From assembly GCA_024449915.1 (NCBI GenBank), contig JAMZAV010001269.1, forward strand, positions 434,001 through 498,000: a stretch of 64,000 nucleotides of DNA, written 5' to 3'. This document shows, one piece after another, positions 22,108-33,352 of the stretch; the stretch's first letter is position 1, and each line of letters starts with the position of its first letter. The notes under the pieces are model-generated. The model made no database searches and was not told the DNA's origin. It saw only the letters and a program-made list of their open reading frames with translations. The translations under genes and the position numbers were made by a program. The DNA comes from Sweltsa coloradensis. Lineage: Eukaryota > Arthropoda > Insecta > Plecoptera > Chloroperlidae.

Positions 22108-22613
22108 TTACATTTACATTTATTTATAAGCTTACAGTTATACAAATTTTTGTATGGTGGCAAGGGACAATATTAACATTTAAATATTAAAATATAAAAT
22201 TTCATAATATTTACAAATTTACAAATTTTCCAAAGAACTTTTAAAATGAATTAGCCCATCTTTCTTTACGGTGCTCTCAGGTAACAAATTCAATTCAGAT
22301 ACTGTCTATCAATAAACGAAAATTTTCCTATATCTGTCTTAATAATATCTCTTTTAAGTTTCTAATAATGATCCCCCCTACCCTTATTAATCCCCATTTG
22401 AAGAAAACTAGTGATTTCTCCCCAGCCTGGAAAATCCCTTGACGCCTTATACAATTTACAGAGCATGTCTCTTTTTCTTCTCAATTCCAAGGCATCCCAT
22501 CCTAATTCATTTGTCAGCTTTCCCATACTTTCATTTTCATATCTCCTAATCTTTTTACCATTTATATCATTTTCTTCTTTCCACCACTTTTTGAATCCTT
22601 TAACCTTTCTGGC
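22108..22613 (-). mobile_element. LINE 3' end inserted in Repeat A
   Basis: About 506 bp: the end of a coding frame, a 3' UTR, and a tail of TGTAAA-like units on the minus strand (22108-22125). It interrupts an A copy and so is younger. Its tail lacks the A/B core and is not the obvious partner of A or B. Confidence 0.72.
22362..22613 (-). pseudogene. C-terminus of a LINE reverse transcriptase ORF
   Basis: An 83-codon minus-strand frame, open to a TAG stop at 22364-22362. It contains LGWDALELRRKRDMLCKLYKA, the pattern seen just after reverse transcriptase at the C-terminus of jockey, CR1 and I-type ORF2 proteins. It is 5'-truncated, lacks catalytic motifs and has no internal stop, so it is probably fairly recent. 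Confidence 0.68.
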
Positions 22614-22860
22614 AGCTTCTCACGTCGCGGTCGTCATCGTCTTTTCCGCCGTTCGTGGTGTCATTGTCATTGTCATTGTCGTCGTTGTCGGGGAGGTCGT
22701 CAAGGGAAGGGGGCAAGGTCCCTGACTACAATTGCCAGAGCTCACCTCCAGTTTCTGGGAGTAAAAAACTACCTCTCTTATACTAGCTGATGTTTGCGAA
22801 GTGGACTTTTCCTCTTTTCTCGCTATTTACGATCAGCAGAGCCGAGCTCTGCGCCGAACT

Positions 22861-23286
22861 ATTATTTTTATTGAATATTGCGATTACATTTGTAAGGAAT
22901 ATGTTTTAGTCTGCAGCTATATTTATGTTTCTTCCCCACAAATATCTAAAAATTATGTAAATATACGTAAGGAAAACTTTAACATCCCCCTAGTGGAGTC
23001 GTGACCTAACCCAACATGATCTGCTGAAACATCGAAAGTCCACTCGATCGCCCGCACATAGGCCCCATACCAGCCACCCATCCTTGCAGGCTAACACTAC
23101 GTAGGCGATGGGCTATTGTTCACGAGAGAACAATGGGATTACACATTAGACCGTGTTGGGTAATTATTCAGGAAGTTAGGCTACGATCCACTCGTTTACA
23201 TAACTCAACGCTTCCGAGTGGAGGTGATGGTGCAGAGAGGAACTGTGCGTCTCTAGGGTTCGGGGGACCTTTTGCTGGTTCAAAGT
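22861..23286. other. Unique sequence
   Basis: No gene recognised. The stretch around 23000-23260 is less AT-rich than its surroundings but has no motif I can name. Confidence 0.4.
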
Positions 23287-23345
23287 GGGTCTATTTGGAT
23301 TAAGGGCGCGTCAACCGTTAGGTCAATGCATCACTCTGGCCTCTG
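23287..23345 (-). mobile_element. Repeat A stub
   Basis: TATTTGGATTAAGGGCGCG, core, ATGCATCACTCTGGCC, then stops. Confidence 0.6.
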
Positions 23346-23351
23346 TGCAAC

Positions 23352-23610
23352 CGGACGACGACGACGTGAGAAACTAGGGCGCTTCAACCGGTTAGGTCAT
23401 ATTGCGCCGCCTGTGAATGAAAGTAAATTAGAAGAGTTAATGCAGGTATGTTTGATGATTAGATTGTTTTCTATGTGTATAAATAACAAAATAAATTGAA
23501 GATGAAGAAAGTAATAGCAAAATAAAAGTTATGTATGTAAATGAAAAGAAAGAAAAGAAAGATATGTGTATGAAGTTAATTAAAGTTTGTTAAGTAGATT
23601 ACTTTGGAGA
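23352..23610 (-). mobile_element. Repeat B
   Basis: (GAC)n, GTGAGAAACTAGGGCGC, core, then body to TTACTTTGGAGA; shares GTGAATGAAAGT with the 18.5, 27.4 and 38.0 kb copies, suggesting a subfamily. Confidence 0.82.
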
Positions 23611-23617
23611 ACCTATA

Positions 23618-23770
23618 AACGACGACTTGAGAAACTAGGGCGCTTTAACTGGGGAAGTCATATTGCGTCATTTGTGATCATTGTTCGTAAATGAGTCTTA
23701 TAAAAATAAAAGTAGGGCTAAATAATACAGGTTTTATTGAAAAAATAAATGGAATTTGTCGTTCATTTGT
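23618..23770 (-). mobile_element. Repeat B, diverged
   Basis: ACGACTTGAGAAACTAGGGC and a weak core (CTTTAACTGGGGAAGTCATATTGCG). Confidence 0.55.
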
Positions 23771-23968
23771 TTTTTATATTGTTTGCTGAATTATAAGAGA
23801 GGGAAATGATAGAGAAAGTAGTGACAACAAGAGTAAAATTAGTTTTTGATAATAACAAATTAAAATGTAGGCTATTTGATGTGAATTTGAGTTTGTTTGG
23901 TTTAAGGGCGTGTCAACCATTAGGCTACGGGATGTGGAAAGCAGGCGCGTAGGAACGTTTTGAAAGTT

Positions 23969-24346
23969 TATTTTTTGAATTTTGATTTTGATTAAGGACG
24001 CGTCAACCGTAAGGTCATAATGCACTTCTCTAGCCTAAGGGATATGGGAGGAGGGGCCCATGCTGGTCAGAACCAGCCACGGGGAGGGGGAGGAAGGGGG
24101 GTTTCTCACGTTGCGGTCGTCATCGTCTTTGTCCTCGTTCGTTGTGTCATTGTCATCGTCGTCGGGGAGGTCGTCAAGGGAAAGGGAAAGTGTCCCCGTC
24201 GACGATTGCCAGAGCTCGCCTCTAGTTTCGGAGAGCACTCCCCGCTTACTAGCTGATGTTTGCGAGGTAGACTTTTTCTCTTGAATCGCATTTTACGACT
24301 AGCAGAGTCATGCTCTAGGCCAATTCTACCCCGGGCCCAGACGGGG
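23969..24346 (-). mobile_element. Repeat A, complete, with duplication
   Basis: Flanked by TTGAAAGTT at 23960-23968 and 24347-24355. The target sequence resembles the ATTGAAAGTT of B. The tail is T-rich (TATTTTTTGAATTTTGA). A core stub lies just left (about 23905-23950). Confidence 0.88.
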
Positions 24347-24654
24347 TTGAAAGTTGGGGGGGGGGGGGGGGGGGATGCAAATTCATTAGCAGATTTTGTA
24401 GGCAGCAGCTGTTTTAACTTCACTGCAACTATCTGCGATATAAAAACTCAATAATTGAACGTGAAGTGGCCCATTTTTGTAAATTTCAACTTAATTTTCT
24501 ATGTAAGGAAGCATACAGGCAAACATATTTGTTTTACCAAGGTGATAGTCAAATTGTATAAGTGTATGAGCATATTTACTATACGGAATTTCTGGGATTA
24601 ATATTTTACTAACGTTAGTTCCTCCCCCCCCCCCTTCCTAACCCGGTTCCTACG

Positions 24655-25040
24655 CCACTGGTGGAAGGGAAAGTCCCTTGCTGGTCAAAAGCAGCTACGG
24701 GTAAGAGGGGGGGGGGGGGGGGGGGGGAGATATGGTTTTTACGTCGGGGTCGTCAGTCTCTGTCGTCGTTTGTGTTTCATTATAGGAATCGGAATAACGA
24801 CGACGTGGGAAACTAGATCGCTTCAACTGGTTGTCATATTGCTCAGCCTGTGATATTGTAAGCTAATCAAGAGTTTTTATAGTGTGTTTGATGATAATAT
24901 ATTTTTCTAAGTTTATTAAAGTAATTAAAAAGATAAATAATTTATTTTAATATCAATTGAAAAATGTTGTTGATATGAATCAAAGTAATGTTGAAAGTTT
25001 GTAGCCGTTATCATAATATGATCGTATGATTTGGAAAGAT
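24655..25040 (-). mobile_element. Decayed Repeat A then Repeat B
   Basis: 24655-24790 keeps TGCTGGTCAAAAGCAGC and GTCGGGGTCGTCAG around a long G run. B follows at 24795 (AACGACGACGTGGGAAAC) through GTAGCCGTTATCATAATATGATC. Confidence 0.65.
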
Positions 25041-25449
25041 CAAATTCCGTGCGCAAAAACTCAAAACACAAATACGTGCAAGAATGTTGCTTCAGGACGT
25101 CCCTCAACAGTGATTATAGATATACGAAATACTCTGCTATTGTAGCCTGGTACCGTCGCCTTCCTTATTATCCGGTAGTTATACTGTATCGCGTACACAG
25201 CTATTATTCGTCGGTTTTATTACGCCTGCTCCACTAATAACAAGGTAGTGATAATGTTACTTAAGACAATTATTAAATACAGAAGGCGTATGCGCGGTTG
25301 CTCACTTTCACTGTGTGCAGACAAGCAGAATTAATTGAAAACTTGTGTGCTATAGCAGATGTGAGAGATTTTATTTATTTATTCTATTTACGTTTAAATA
25401 CTGATTTACAAAGGACGACAGCTAAATAAAACTAATTAGATAAATGTTT
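25041..25449. other. Unique sequence
   Basis: No gene or recognised repeat seen. Confidence 0.4.
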
Positions 25450-25797
25450 TAGCGTCAACCGTTAGGTCATATAATGCACCACTCTAGCCTAGGGGATATG
25501 GGGAGGAGACGCCCATGCTGGTCCGAACCAGCCACGGGTAAGGGGAGGAAAGGGGGGTTTCTCACGTCGCGGTCGTCATTGTCATCGTTCGTTGTGTCAT
25601 CGTCATCGTCGTCGAGGGGTCGTCAAGGGAAGGGGGCTGGGTCCCCGACGACGATTGCCAGAGTTCTCTAGTTTCGGGGAGTAAGATACTCCCCTCTTAC
25701 TAGCTGATGTTTGCGAGGTGGAATTTTTATCTTGAATCGCCTTTTACGATTAGCAGAGCCATGCTTAGGGCCAATTCTACCCCGAGCCCCGACGGGG
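25450..25797 (-). mobile_element. Repeat A, nearly complete
   Basis: Lacks the TTTATTTGGATTAAGG left end. The GGGGAGTAAGATACTCCCC hairpin is an uninterrupted 8-bp stem. Right end CCCCGACGGGG. Confidence 0.85.
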
Positions 25798-25814
25798 ATT
25801 TTTATATTGATTTC

Positions 25815-26163
25815 CTAGTTCGCGTCAATGCTCATCTCTAACCTAAGGGATATTGGGATGAAAATCCTATGCTGGTCAGAACCAGACGCGGGTAGGTGGA
25901 GGAATGGGGGTTCTCACTCCATGGTCGTCATCGTCGTCTTTGTCATCGGTCGAGTTGTGATTGTCGTCGTTGACGGGGAGGTCGTCAAGGGTGGTCCGCA
26001 CGACGACCCGTGCGATTTAGGCACATGCTAGGGGATGTAGGCCTAGGGCGGGGGTTTCTGGGATTAAAGTACCCCCCTATGTACTAGCTGATGCTTGCGA
26101 GATGTACTTTGCCTGTTCTCTCGCCTTCTATTCTATTTCTATTTTACCCCGGGCCCAGACGAG
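25815..26163 (-). mobile_element. Old Repeat A
   Basis: Core mostly lost (GCGTCAATGCTCATCTC), hairpin GCTGGTCAGAACCAGAC, GTC region, and right end CCCCGGGCCCAGACG. Confidence 0.7.
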
Positions 26164-26165
26164 AC

Positions 26166-26783
26166 AAACATTGTGTAAAGAATGCTAAATATAGATCTGG
26201 TTTCTCCATGCATAACTTTCCTTCCGGGAATAAACTCACTATACGGTAAATCATTTAAATTACATACATTAGCTAATGAGGAAACAATTATTTACGTTTG
26301 TGACAAATTTGGGCGGAATTAAATAATTCAAATATGGAAATCATGATTTATAATTTAAAATAGCAACGCGGATATTTATTTGTATGCTTTCATTACAATT
26401 GATTTGAATGCGATATTTACCGTTGTTTTGTGTCATGCATCTTCGCGGATCACTGGTTCTCGTTTTCATTGTTTGGTGTGTGTGAGCGATAGAAGGGGGG
26501 GGGGGGGGGGGCGTGCAGCTTCCGCCTGAGCGATGGTACACACGTACACGCACGCGTTTCGCGTATTTAACGAGATTCAACGAGAATTTACGAGAAGAAA
26601 TCGATTAGCTATTACGCCATGCAATGAAAGTTTTCTTCCTATTGTTTTGGTGTTTGTTGGAAAACTGTGTTGAATCTAGTTACAAGGGCTGTTGGTTTTA
26701 AGTGCAGAATTATTTAGTAGTTGTGTAAAATAATGTAAGTGATCACTTTTCAGCAGTGATCAACATTCCACACAGTGGATTCA
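26166..26783. other. Unique sequence with a G tract
   Basis: AT-rich, with a run of about 18 G near 26495. No gene or repeat recognised. Confidence 0.4.
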
Positions 26784-27193
26784 ATTTTTATGTTTTTTGG
26801 TTTATTTGGATTAAAATCGGATATAACTGTTAGGTTATAATGCACCACTCACCACTCTAACCTAGGGGATATGGGGGGGGGGGAGGAGCCCATGCTGGTC
26901 AGAACCAGCCACGGGTAAGGGGAGGAAAGGGGGGGTTCTCACGTCGCGGTCGTCATCGTCTTTGTCTTGTCATCGTACGTGGTGTCATTGTCGTCATCGT
27001 CGTCGAGGGGTCGTCAAGGAAAGGGGGCAAGGTCCCTGACGACGACTGCCAGAGCTCGCCTCTATTTTCGGGGAGTAAAATACTACCCTTGATACTAGCT
27101 GATATTTGCGAGGTGGACGTTTTCTCTTGAATCGCCTTTTACGATTAGCAGAGCCATGCTCTGGGCCAATTCTACCCCGGGCCCAGACGGGGG
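26784..27193 (-). mobile_element. Repeat A, complete, with 12-bp duplication
   Basis: Exact flanks ACAGTGGATTCA at 26772-26783 and 27194-27205. T-rich tail ATTTTTATGTTTTTTGG adjoins the left duplication, as in target-primed reverse transcription of a minus-strand element. Confidence 0.94.
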
Positions 27194-27205
27194 ACAGTGG
27201 ATTCA

Positions 27206-27362
27206 GACTTTTCATCCCGGGGGATCTTATATAGAGATCAAGCACGGGGGGTTTGGGGGGCAAAGACCTGCAACAATAGCGCCGCAGGCGAAAATGGTGA
27301 AAATCAGGTTTTTGGAGTGCGCTTGGTGCGTTTTAGAAAAAAGTAGTAGCGTGAATGCAGTA
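27206..27362. repeat. Repeat F copy 1
   Basis: Contains GGGGGGCAAAGACCTGC, CGCAGGCGAAAATGGTGAAAATCAGG, then TTTTTGGAGTGCG. The reverse complement matches 56440-56625. The G-rich and C-rich ends suggest a DNA-transposon fragment; class not determined. Confidence 0.6.
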
Positions 27363-27366
27363 TAAT

Positions 27367-27990
27367 TCGACGACGACGTGAGAAACTAGGGCGCTTCAAC
27401 TGGTTAGGTCATATTGCGCCGCCTGTGTATGAAAGTTGATGAGATGAGTTAATGGTGTGATTGATGATTGGATTGCTTTCTAAGTGTGTAAATAACAAAA
27501 TTGATTGATGATGATGAAAGTAATAGCAAAATAAAAGTTATGTATGTGAATGAAAAGAAAGAAAAGAAAGAAATGTGTATGATGTGAATTAAATTTTGTT
27601 AAATAGATTACATGGATGAGAAATTTAGAATGTTTGTTGCCGTTATCATATGATAGAAGTTCTTCATATGATGGGAGAGATCAAAATATTGCGTGCGCAA
27701 GGCATTGCATGATGTATGGTTAAAGGTACATCACATGTGTCACATCTGGGAATAACCTTTTCTCTTGTTAAGAGATATCCGTGAGTTGGACGTGTGTGGC
27801 TAATTCAAATTCTGGACAATACCACCTCTTTTCTACATGAGAGTCGAGACGTAGGTGGAAGTATTTTATTAGTCAGAGTGGGCATCGCACTACGCGCGCA
27901 ATTTGTTATTTTGCAACACATCTCAAGGTGTCTGTCGCAAATCCAACAATCGCTGCTTGAATCCACTCTTGACATCTAGAACGGGAACAA
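27367..27990 (-). mobile_element. Repeat B, longest form
   Basis: Reference copy of about 624 bp: (GAC)n, core, AT-rich body, ATCATATGA/TCATATGAT hairpin, GCGTGCGCAAGGCAT, ACATGTGTCACATCTGGGAA, GAGATATCCGTGAG, then the distal segment shared with 9771-10006. No coding capacity. Confidence 0.85.
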
Positions 27991-28104
27991 GATTGAAATC
28001 AGCGTCGCGACGCTGGGAAGCTTCCTTAGCAGCTGTATACCCACGTGGGTAGCCCAGAGGATATGCTGTTTAGAACTATTGCAACGCGTAGGGGGAGAAG
28101 TTTG

Positions 28105-28514
28105 AATTTATATGGATTTAAGGGCGCATCAACTGTTAATGCTACTAAGATCCAGCCACTGGTGGGGGGAGGAGATTTTTCTTTTTGGTTTATGGACGCG
28201 TTAACTGTTAGGCCATAATGCACCACTCTTACCTATAGGGGATATGGGACTAATGCTGGTCAGAACCAGACACGGGTAGGGAGAGGAAAGGGGGAAGTTC
28301 TCACGTCGTTGTCGTCGTCGTCGGGGAGGTCGTCAAGGAAAGGGGGACAGGTCCCCGACGTGACCGCCAGTTCTCGCCTCTACTTTCATGCAGTAAAACA
28401 CTCCTCTAAGTAGCTGATGTTTGCGAGATGGTCCTTGTCTCTTTCCTCGCCTCCTACGACCATAGCATTTATAGCTATGCTCTGGACCTCTTCTACACCT
28501 TGCCCAGACGTGGA
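28105..28514 (-). mobile_element. Repeat A stub and old full Repeat A
   Basis: 28105-28165 is a core stub. 28187-28514 has the core GCGTTAACTGTTAGGCCATAATG, the hairpin, a shortened GTC region, TCGCCTCCTACGA and right end GCCCAGACG. Confidence 0.7.
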
Positions 28515-28837
28515 ATGTTAATGGACTGCAACAATTAAGAGGTTCTTGTCTAGGTTTCCGGTGCAATGTATAACAATACGAATCTCCGCTGCTAACCACT
28601 TTAAATGTAACACTTCCACTATTTTCGCTCAACATTAATTTATTGGTGCAAGCTAAGAGACTGAGTGCGACATGTATTGTAACGCTCTGCACACAATACA
28701 TCTTCTGTTTAATTGACTTTTGTTGCATTTACTTTACGTACATTTTATAAAACGAATTACGCGCTGGAGTGATCTCCTGATGCATTTACTACGTAGTTAC
28801 ATTCCTTTCCTACTAATAAGTTACGTCGACCAGAAAA

Positions 28838-29450
28838 CGACTGAGTGAGATACTAGGGCGCTTCAACCGGTTAGTTCATTTTGCGTCGCATGACATTAAA
28901 TATAATGATATGAGTTTATTTTATGTTTGATGATTATATTGTTTTCTAAGTGTATACATTAGAAATAAATAATGATGATGATCGTAATAGCAAAACAAAA
29001 ATTATTTATTAGAATGGAAATAAATAAATAATTTTTTTGGTTTATTTGGATTAAGGACGCGTCAACCGTTAGGTCATAATGCACCACTCTAACCTAGGGG
29101 GGTTGGGGAGGGGGAGGAGGGGCTGATGCTGGTCAGAACCAGCCACGGGTAAGGGGAGGAAAGGGAGTTCTCACGTCGTGGTCGTCATTGTCTTTGTCAT
29201 CGTTCGTAGGGTCATTGTCGTCATCGTCGTCGAGGGGTCGTCAAGGGAAGGGGGCAAGGTCCCCGACGACGATTGCCAGTGCTCGCCTCTATTTTCGAGG
29301 AGTAAGATACTCCGCTCTTATCTAGCTGATGTTTGCGAGGCATGGACTTTTTCTCTTGAATCGCCTTTTACGAAAAGCAGATCCATGTTCTGGGCCAAAT
29401 TCTACCCCGGGCTCAGACGGGGGAATAAATAAAATAAATTTGTATGATGT
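28838..29450 (-). mobile_element. Repeat B interrupted by Repeat A
   Basis: B runs 28838-29020 to AATAAATAAATAA, then A, then resumes at about 29424 with AATAAATAAA and TTTGTATGATGTGAATA. Confidence 0.75.
29034..29423 (-). mobile_element. Repeat A, complete, inside Repeat B
   Basis: T7 left end; flanks AATAAATAAATAA and AATAAATAAAATAAA are consistent with a duplication but the target is simple sequence, so this is weaker evidence. Right end GGGCTCAGACGGGGG. Confidence 0.85.
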
Positions 29451-29465
29451 GAATATTTTTTTGTT

Positions 29466-30017
29466 GTTGTTGTTGGTTTATTTGGATTAAGGGCTCGTCA
29501 ACCGTTAGGTCATAATGCACCACTCTAGCCTAGGGGATATGGGGAGGAGGGGCCCATGCTTGTCAGAACCAGCCACGGGTAAGGGGAGGAAAGGGGGACA
29601 TCGTTCGTTGTGTCATTGTCATCGTCGTCGGGGAGTTCGAGATATTTGGATATAAGGACGCGTCAACCGTAGGTCATAATGCACCATTCTACCTAGTGGG
29701 GTGGGGTAGGAGGGGCACATGCTGGTCAGAACCAGCCCCGGTAAAGGGGAGGAAGAGGGGTCTTACGTCGCGGTCGTCATTGTCGTCGTTATTTTTTTTT
29801 TTATTGGGGGGGGGGTGTTATTTTGGATTGAGGACGCGTCAACCGTTAGGTCATAATGCACCACTCTAACCTATGGGTGGGGGGGGTGGGGGGGGGGGGG
29901 GGCTGATATGCTGGCCAGAAACCAGCAACGGGTAAGAGGAGGAAAGGGTTCTCACGTCGCGGTCGTCATCGTCTCGTCATCGACGTTGAGGGGTCGTCAA
30001 GGGAAGGGGCTGGGTCC
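29466..30017 (-). mobile_element. Three right-truncated Repeat A copies in series
   Basis: 29466-29636, 29645-29790 and 29822-30017 each have left end and core but stop in or near the GTC-rich middle. The third has a long G run. Confidence 0.75.
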
Positions 30018-30020
30018 ATA

Positions 30021-30310
30021 CGAAAACGACGACGTGAGAAACTAGGGCGCTTCAACCGGTTAGGTCATTTTGCGTCGCGATATTGAAAGTGAATGAAATG
30101 AGTGAATAACGGTGTGTTTGATGATTATATTGTTTTCTAAGTTTTTATATAATTTAAAGAAAATGATGGCGATGAAACTTAACAAAACAAAAAATATTTA
30201 TTTGAATGTAAATAAATAAATAAATGAAAGAAATAAGTATGACGTAAACTAATTTTGTTAAAGAAATAACTTCGTATTAGAAATTTGTAAAGTTTGTCGT
30301 CGTTATCATA
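30021..30310 (-). mobile_element. Repeat B
   Basis: ACGACGACGTGAGAAAC, core CATTTTGCGTCGCGATATTG, body to GTCGTCGTTATCATATAC. Confidence 0.8.
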
Positions 30311-30604
30311 TACTGTTATGCTTTGCACACGGAGCGAGTGAATTGCCACAATTAAGTTTATTTGCGAATTGCAAAAATGATACCCATCCGTAACTGAATG
30401 CAAAGCAATGAAATAATGCACAATAGCAGTGCATGTTTGTTGATAACCCGTGTGTTACAATGGCTAATGGCGTAATGACTTTATTAATTATAATTTATAA
30501 TCTTTATTATAATCATAGATTTTTATGTCCATACAAGATTGAAAGAATTCACTTTTCACAGTTCTTGACAGTCCACTTAATTATTTGAGATATTTGTTGA
30601 GTTT

Positions 30605-30990
30605 ATTTGAATGAAGGGCGCGTCAACCGTTTGCTAATAATTTTCCACTGTATCCTAGACTGGCACTGAGAAACGACGTGATAAACTAGGACCCTTCAAC
30701 AGGAAAATTGGATTCATTAAGTTTAAGGGCACGTCAACCGTTAGGTCATAATGCACCACTCTAGCTTAGGGAGGCGGGGTAGGGGGAGGGGGGCCCATGC
30801 TTGTCAGAACCAGCCACGGGTTAGGGGAGGAAGGGGGGTTCTCACGTCGCGGTCGTCATCGTCTTGTCATCGTTCTTGGTGTAATTATTATCGTCGTCGG
30901 GGAGATCGTCGAGGAAAGATGGCAAGGTCTCCGACGACGATTGCCAGAGCTTGTGTTCTTACTTATGTTTGCGGGATTGAGTTTATCTCA
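30605..30990 (-). mobile_element. Repeat A and B stubs, then a right-truncated Repeat A
   Basis: 30605-30655 is an A core stub and 30672-30715 a B stub (GACGTGATAAACTAGG). 30722-30990 is A with a good hairpin that ends after ACGATTGCCAGAGC and TTTGCGGGATTGAG. Confidence 0.7.
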
Positions 30991-31037
30991 TTCCACGCGG
31001 TTTTAACGATCATCTATGCCCAATGGGATTCAGAAAA

Positions 31038-31115
31038 GAAACGACGTGAGAAACTAGGGAGCTTCAACCGGGTAGGCCACCTGTAACATTGTTAGTTAAT
31101 AAATTTAATTTGTTT
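31038..31115 (-). mobile_element. Repeat B, short copy
   Basis: AACGACGTGAGAAACTAGGGAGC, CTTCAACCGGGTAGG with the GTCATATTGC part deleted, then CTGTAACATTGTTAG. Confidence 0.65.
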
Positions 31116-31535
31116 GTTTGTTGTTATTGACCTGACGACGTCCAGAAGTGATGCTCGCACGCTAGCGCTAAACTATCAAAGTATATCAGCTCGACGCCAG
31201 ACTCTGTTATGGTAATTACGTCCACGCAGTCTACCGACCGAACTAGAAATGAAATTAAACGTCTATTTCCAGTTAAACAATTAGTTTCCGAGATGCCATT
31301 ACAAACCTACCCGCGGGCCGACCAAACTAATGGGATATTCTACTGGTCGCGGTGGGAATGTTGGTGACCTTGCTTTATGTTAGCAGTTGCCAACTTTACG
31401 CTTTTGTCGAAGCCATGTGCACATTCGAAGTAATAGTATATAGATTGCAAAACATATTAGGTGATTCATACTTTCTTTAAGCTGTTGTTTCAATGTCAGA
31501 TGTAGTTTTAAGCTGCTTTCGTAGATAAATTCTGA
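31116..31535. other. Unique sequence
   Basis: No gene or recognised repeat seen. Confidence 0.4.
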
Positions 31536-31883
31536 TTTGGTTTTTTTGGGTTTAAAGGGACGCGTCAACCGTTAGGTCATAATGCACCACTCTAACCGAT
31601 GGGGGGAGGAGGGGCCCATGCTGGTCAGAACCAGGCACGAGCAATGTGAGGAAAGGGGGTTCTCACGTCGCGGTCATCATCTTTGTCATCGTCGCCGGGG
31701 GGTCGTAAAGGGGAAAGGGGGCGAGATCCCCGAAGACGATTGCCAGAGCTCGCCTCTGGGTTGGGGGGAGTAATATACTACCCTTCATACAAGCTGATGT
31801 TTGCAAGGTGGACTTTTTCCAGAATCGCCTTTTACGATTAGCAGAGCCATGCTCTGGGCCAATTCTACCCCGGGCCCAGACGG
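31536..31883 (-). mobile_element. Repeat A, complete, with 15-bp duplication
   Basis: Exact flanks GTAGATAAATTCTGA at 31521-31535 and 31884-31898, the longest exact duplication in the window. Left end TTTGGTTTTTTTGGG. Confidence 0.95.
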
Positions 31884-31999
31884 GTAGATAAATTCTGAGA
31901 TCATTCTATTTTTAGATAAATTCTGAAATCACTTCTTTTTTGCAACAGATATACGAATTCTATATTCCCTTAAAATATACTTTATTTTGATCAATATTG

Positions 32000-32155
32000 C
32001 GTCAACCCTTTGGTCATAATGCTGCACTACACTATGCCTACCTAGAGGATATGGGGAGGAAAATCCCATGCTGGTGAGAAGTAGCCATGGGCAGAGGGAG
32101 GGAAGGGTTTGGGGTTCTCACGTCGTGGTCAGCATCGTCCGTGTTGTCGTAGTCA
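32000..32155 (-). mobile_element. Old right-truncated Repeat A
   Basis: GCGTCAACCCTTTGGTCATAATGC, hairpin GCTGGTGAGAAGTAGC, TTCTCACGTCGTGGTC, then lost. Confidence 0.65.
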
Positions 32156-32248
32156 TGAAACATAACTTCCAAAACAAGGTTGGAGTCCTGTAATTTTTTG
32201 TTTGATTATACCAACGCGTAAGTTACACCGATTTAGTCATTCAATTCA

Positions 32249-32620
32249 ATCGACGACGTGAGAAACTCGGGCGCTTCAACCGGTTAGGTCATATTGCGCC
32301 GCCTGTGATAATGGAAGTTGACGAGATTAGTTAATGGTGTGTTTGATGATTAGATTTTTTTTTAAGTGTAAAAAAAAACGATGATGATAATAGCAAAACA
32401 TAAGTTATTTATGTGAATGGAAATAAAGAAATTAAAGAAAATTTTTATGATGTGAATTCAATTTTGTTAAATAAATTACTTTGGATAAGAAATTTTAAAA
32501 GTTTGTCGCCGTTTTCATATGACAGAATTCTTGTACCTTCTGTAGCATATAAAGTACGATTAAATATTCATCACTTGTGTCACATCTGTAAATAACCTTA
32601 TCTTAGACGTGGTGGCTAAT
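32249..32620 (-). mobile_element. Repeat B, long copy
   Basis: GACGACGTGAGAAACTCGGG, core, body, GTCGCCGTTTTCATATGA, then CACATCTGTAAATAACC. Confidence 0.82.
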
Positions 32621-32754
32621 TCGAATTTTGAACAAATTATGCAGGAAATCACTGCCCTCTAGAATCTAGATATCTCTAAATATGATGTTAAACACATCTT
32701 TCTTTGGGAATAAAGCCAAACCTTTAAAGGCCAAACTAGCAGACAAAACATGGT

Positions 32755-33147
32755 TAGTTTTTTGGTTTATTTGGATTAAGGACGCGTCAACCGTAAAGTC
32801 ATAATGCACCACTCTAACCTTAGGGGGATGGGGGGAGGAGGGGCCCATGCTGGTCAGAACCAGCCACGGGGAAGGGGAGGAAAGGGGGATCCGCACGTCG
32901 CGGTCGTCATCGTCTTGTCATCGTTCGTTGATCATTGTCATCGTCGCCGGGGTCGTCAAGGGTAGGGGACAAGGTCCCGACGACGATTGTCAGAGCTCGC
33001 CTCTAGTTTCGGGGAGTAAGATACTCCGCTCTTCTAGCTGATGTTTTTTGAGGTGGACTTTTCTCTTGAATCGCCTTTTACGATTAGCACTTTTGCTATG
33101 CTGCACTCTGCTCATGCTCTGGGCCAATTCTACCCGGGCCCGACTTC
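32755..33147 (-). mobile_element. Repeat A, complete
   Basis: Core GTCAACCGTAAAGTCA; an extra piece (about 20 bp) is inserted after ACGATTAGC before CATGCTCTGGGCC. Confidence 0.85.
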
Positions 33148-33352
33148 TCTACTTCTCTATACCCATTTCCCCTATGGGGTAATTGGGTGGGGTATATTTA
33201 ATTGTTGGTTTTCATTGTTTATGTGTACACAGTTATTGTATCAGTTATAAACAAAATATTTTTCAGTATCTGTTATTCTTAAATACAACATTAGATGTAA
33301 ATAAGCCACGTTTAAATGATGTTTATGTTAATTGATGTTGATGTTTATTAGG

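Larger units (their letters stand above)
21973..22860 (-). mobile_element. Repeat A split by a LINE fragment
   Basis: Left part 21973-22107 ends in GGGGCGGAATGGGGGG. Right part resumes at about 22614 with CTTCTCACGTCGCGGTC and runs to GCAGAGCCGAGCTCTG. Together they make one A copy. Confidence 0.82.
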
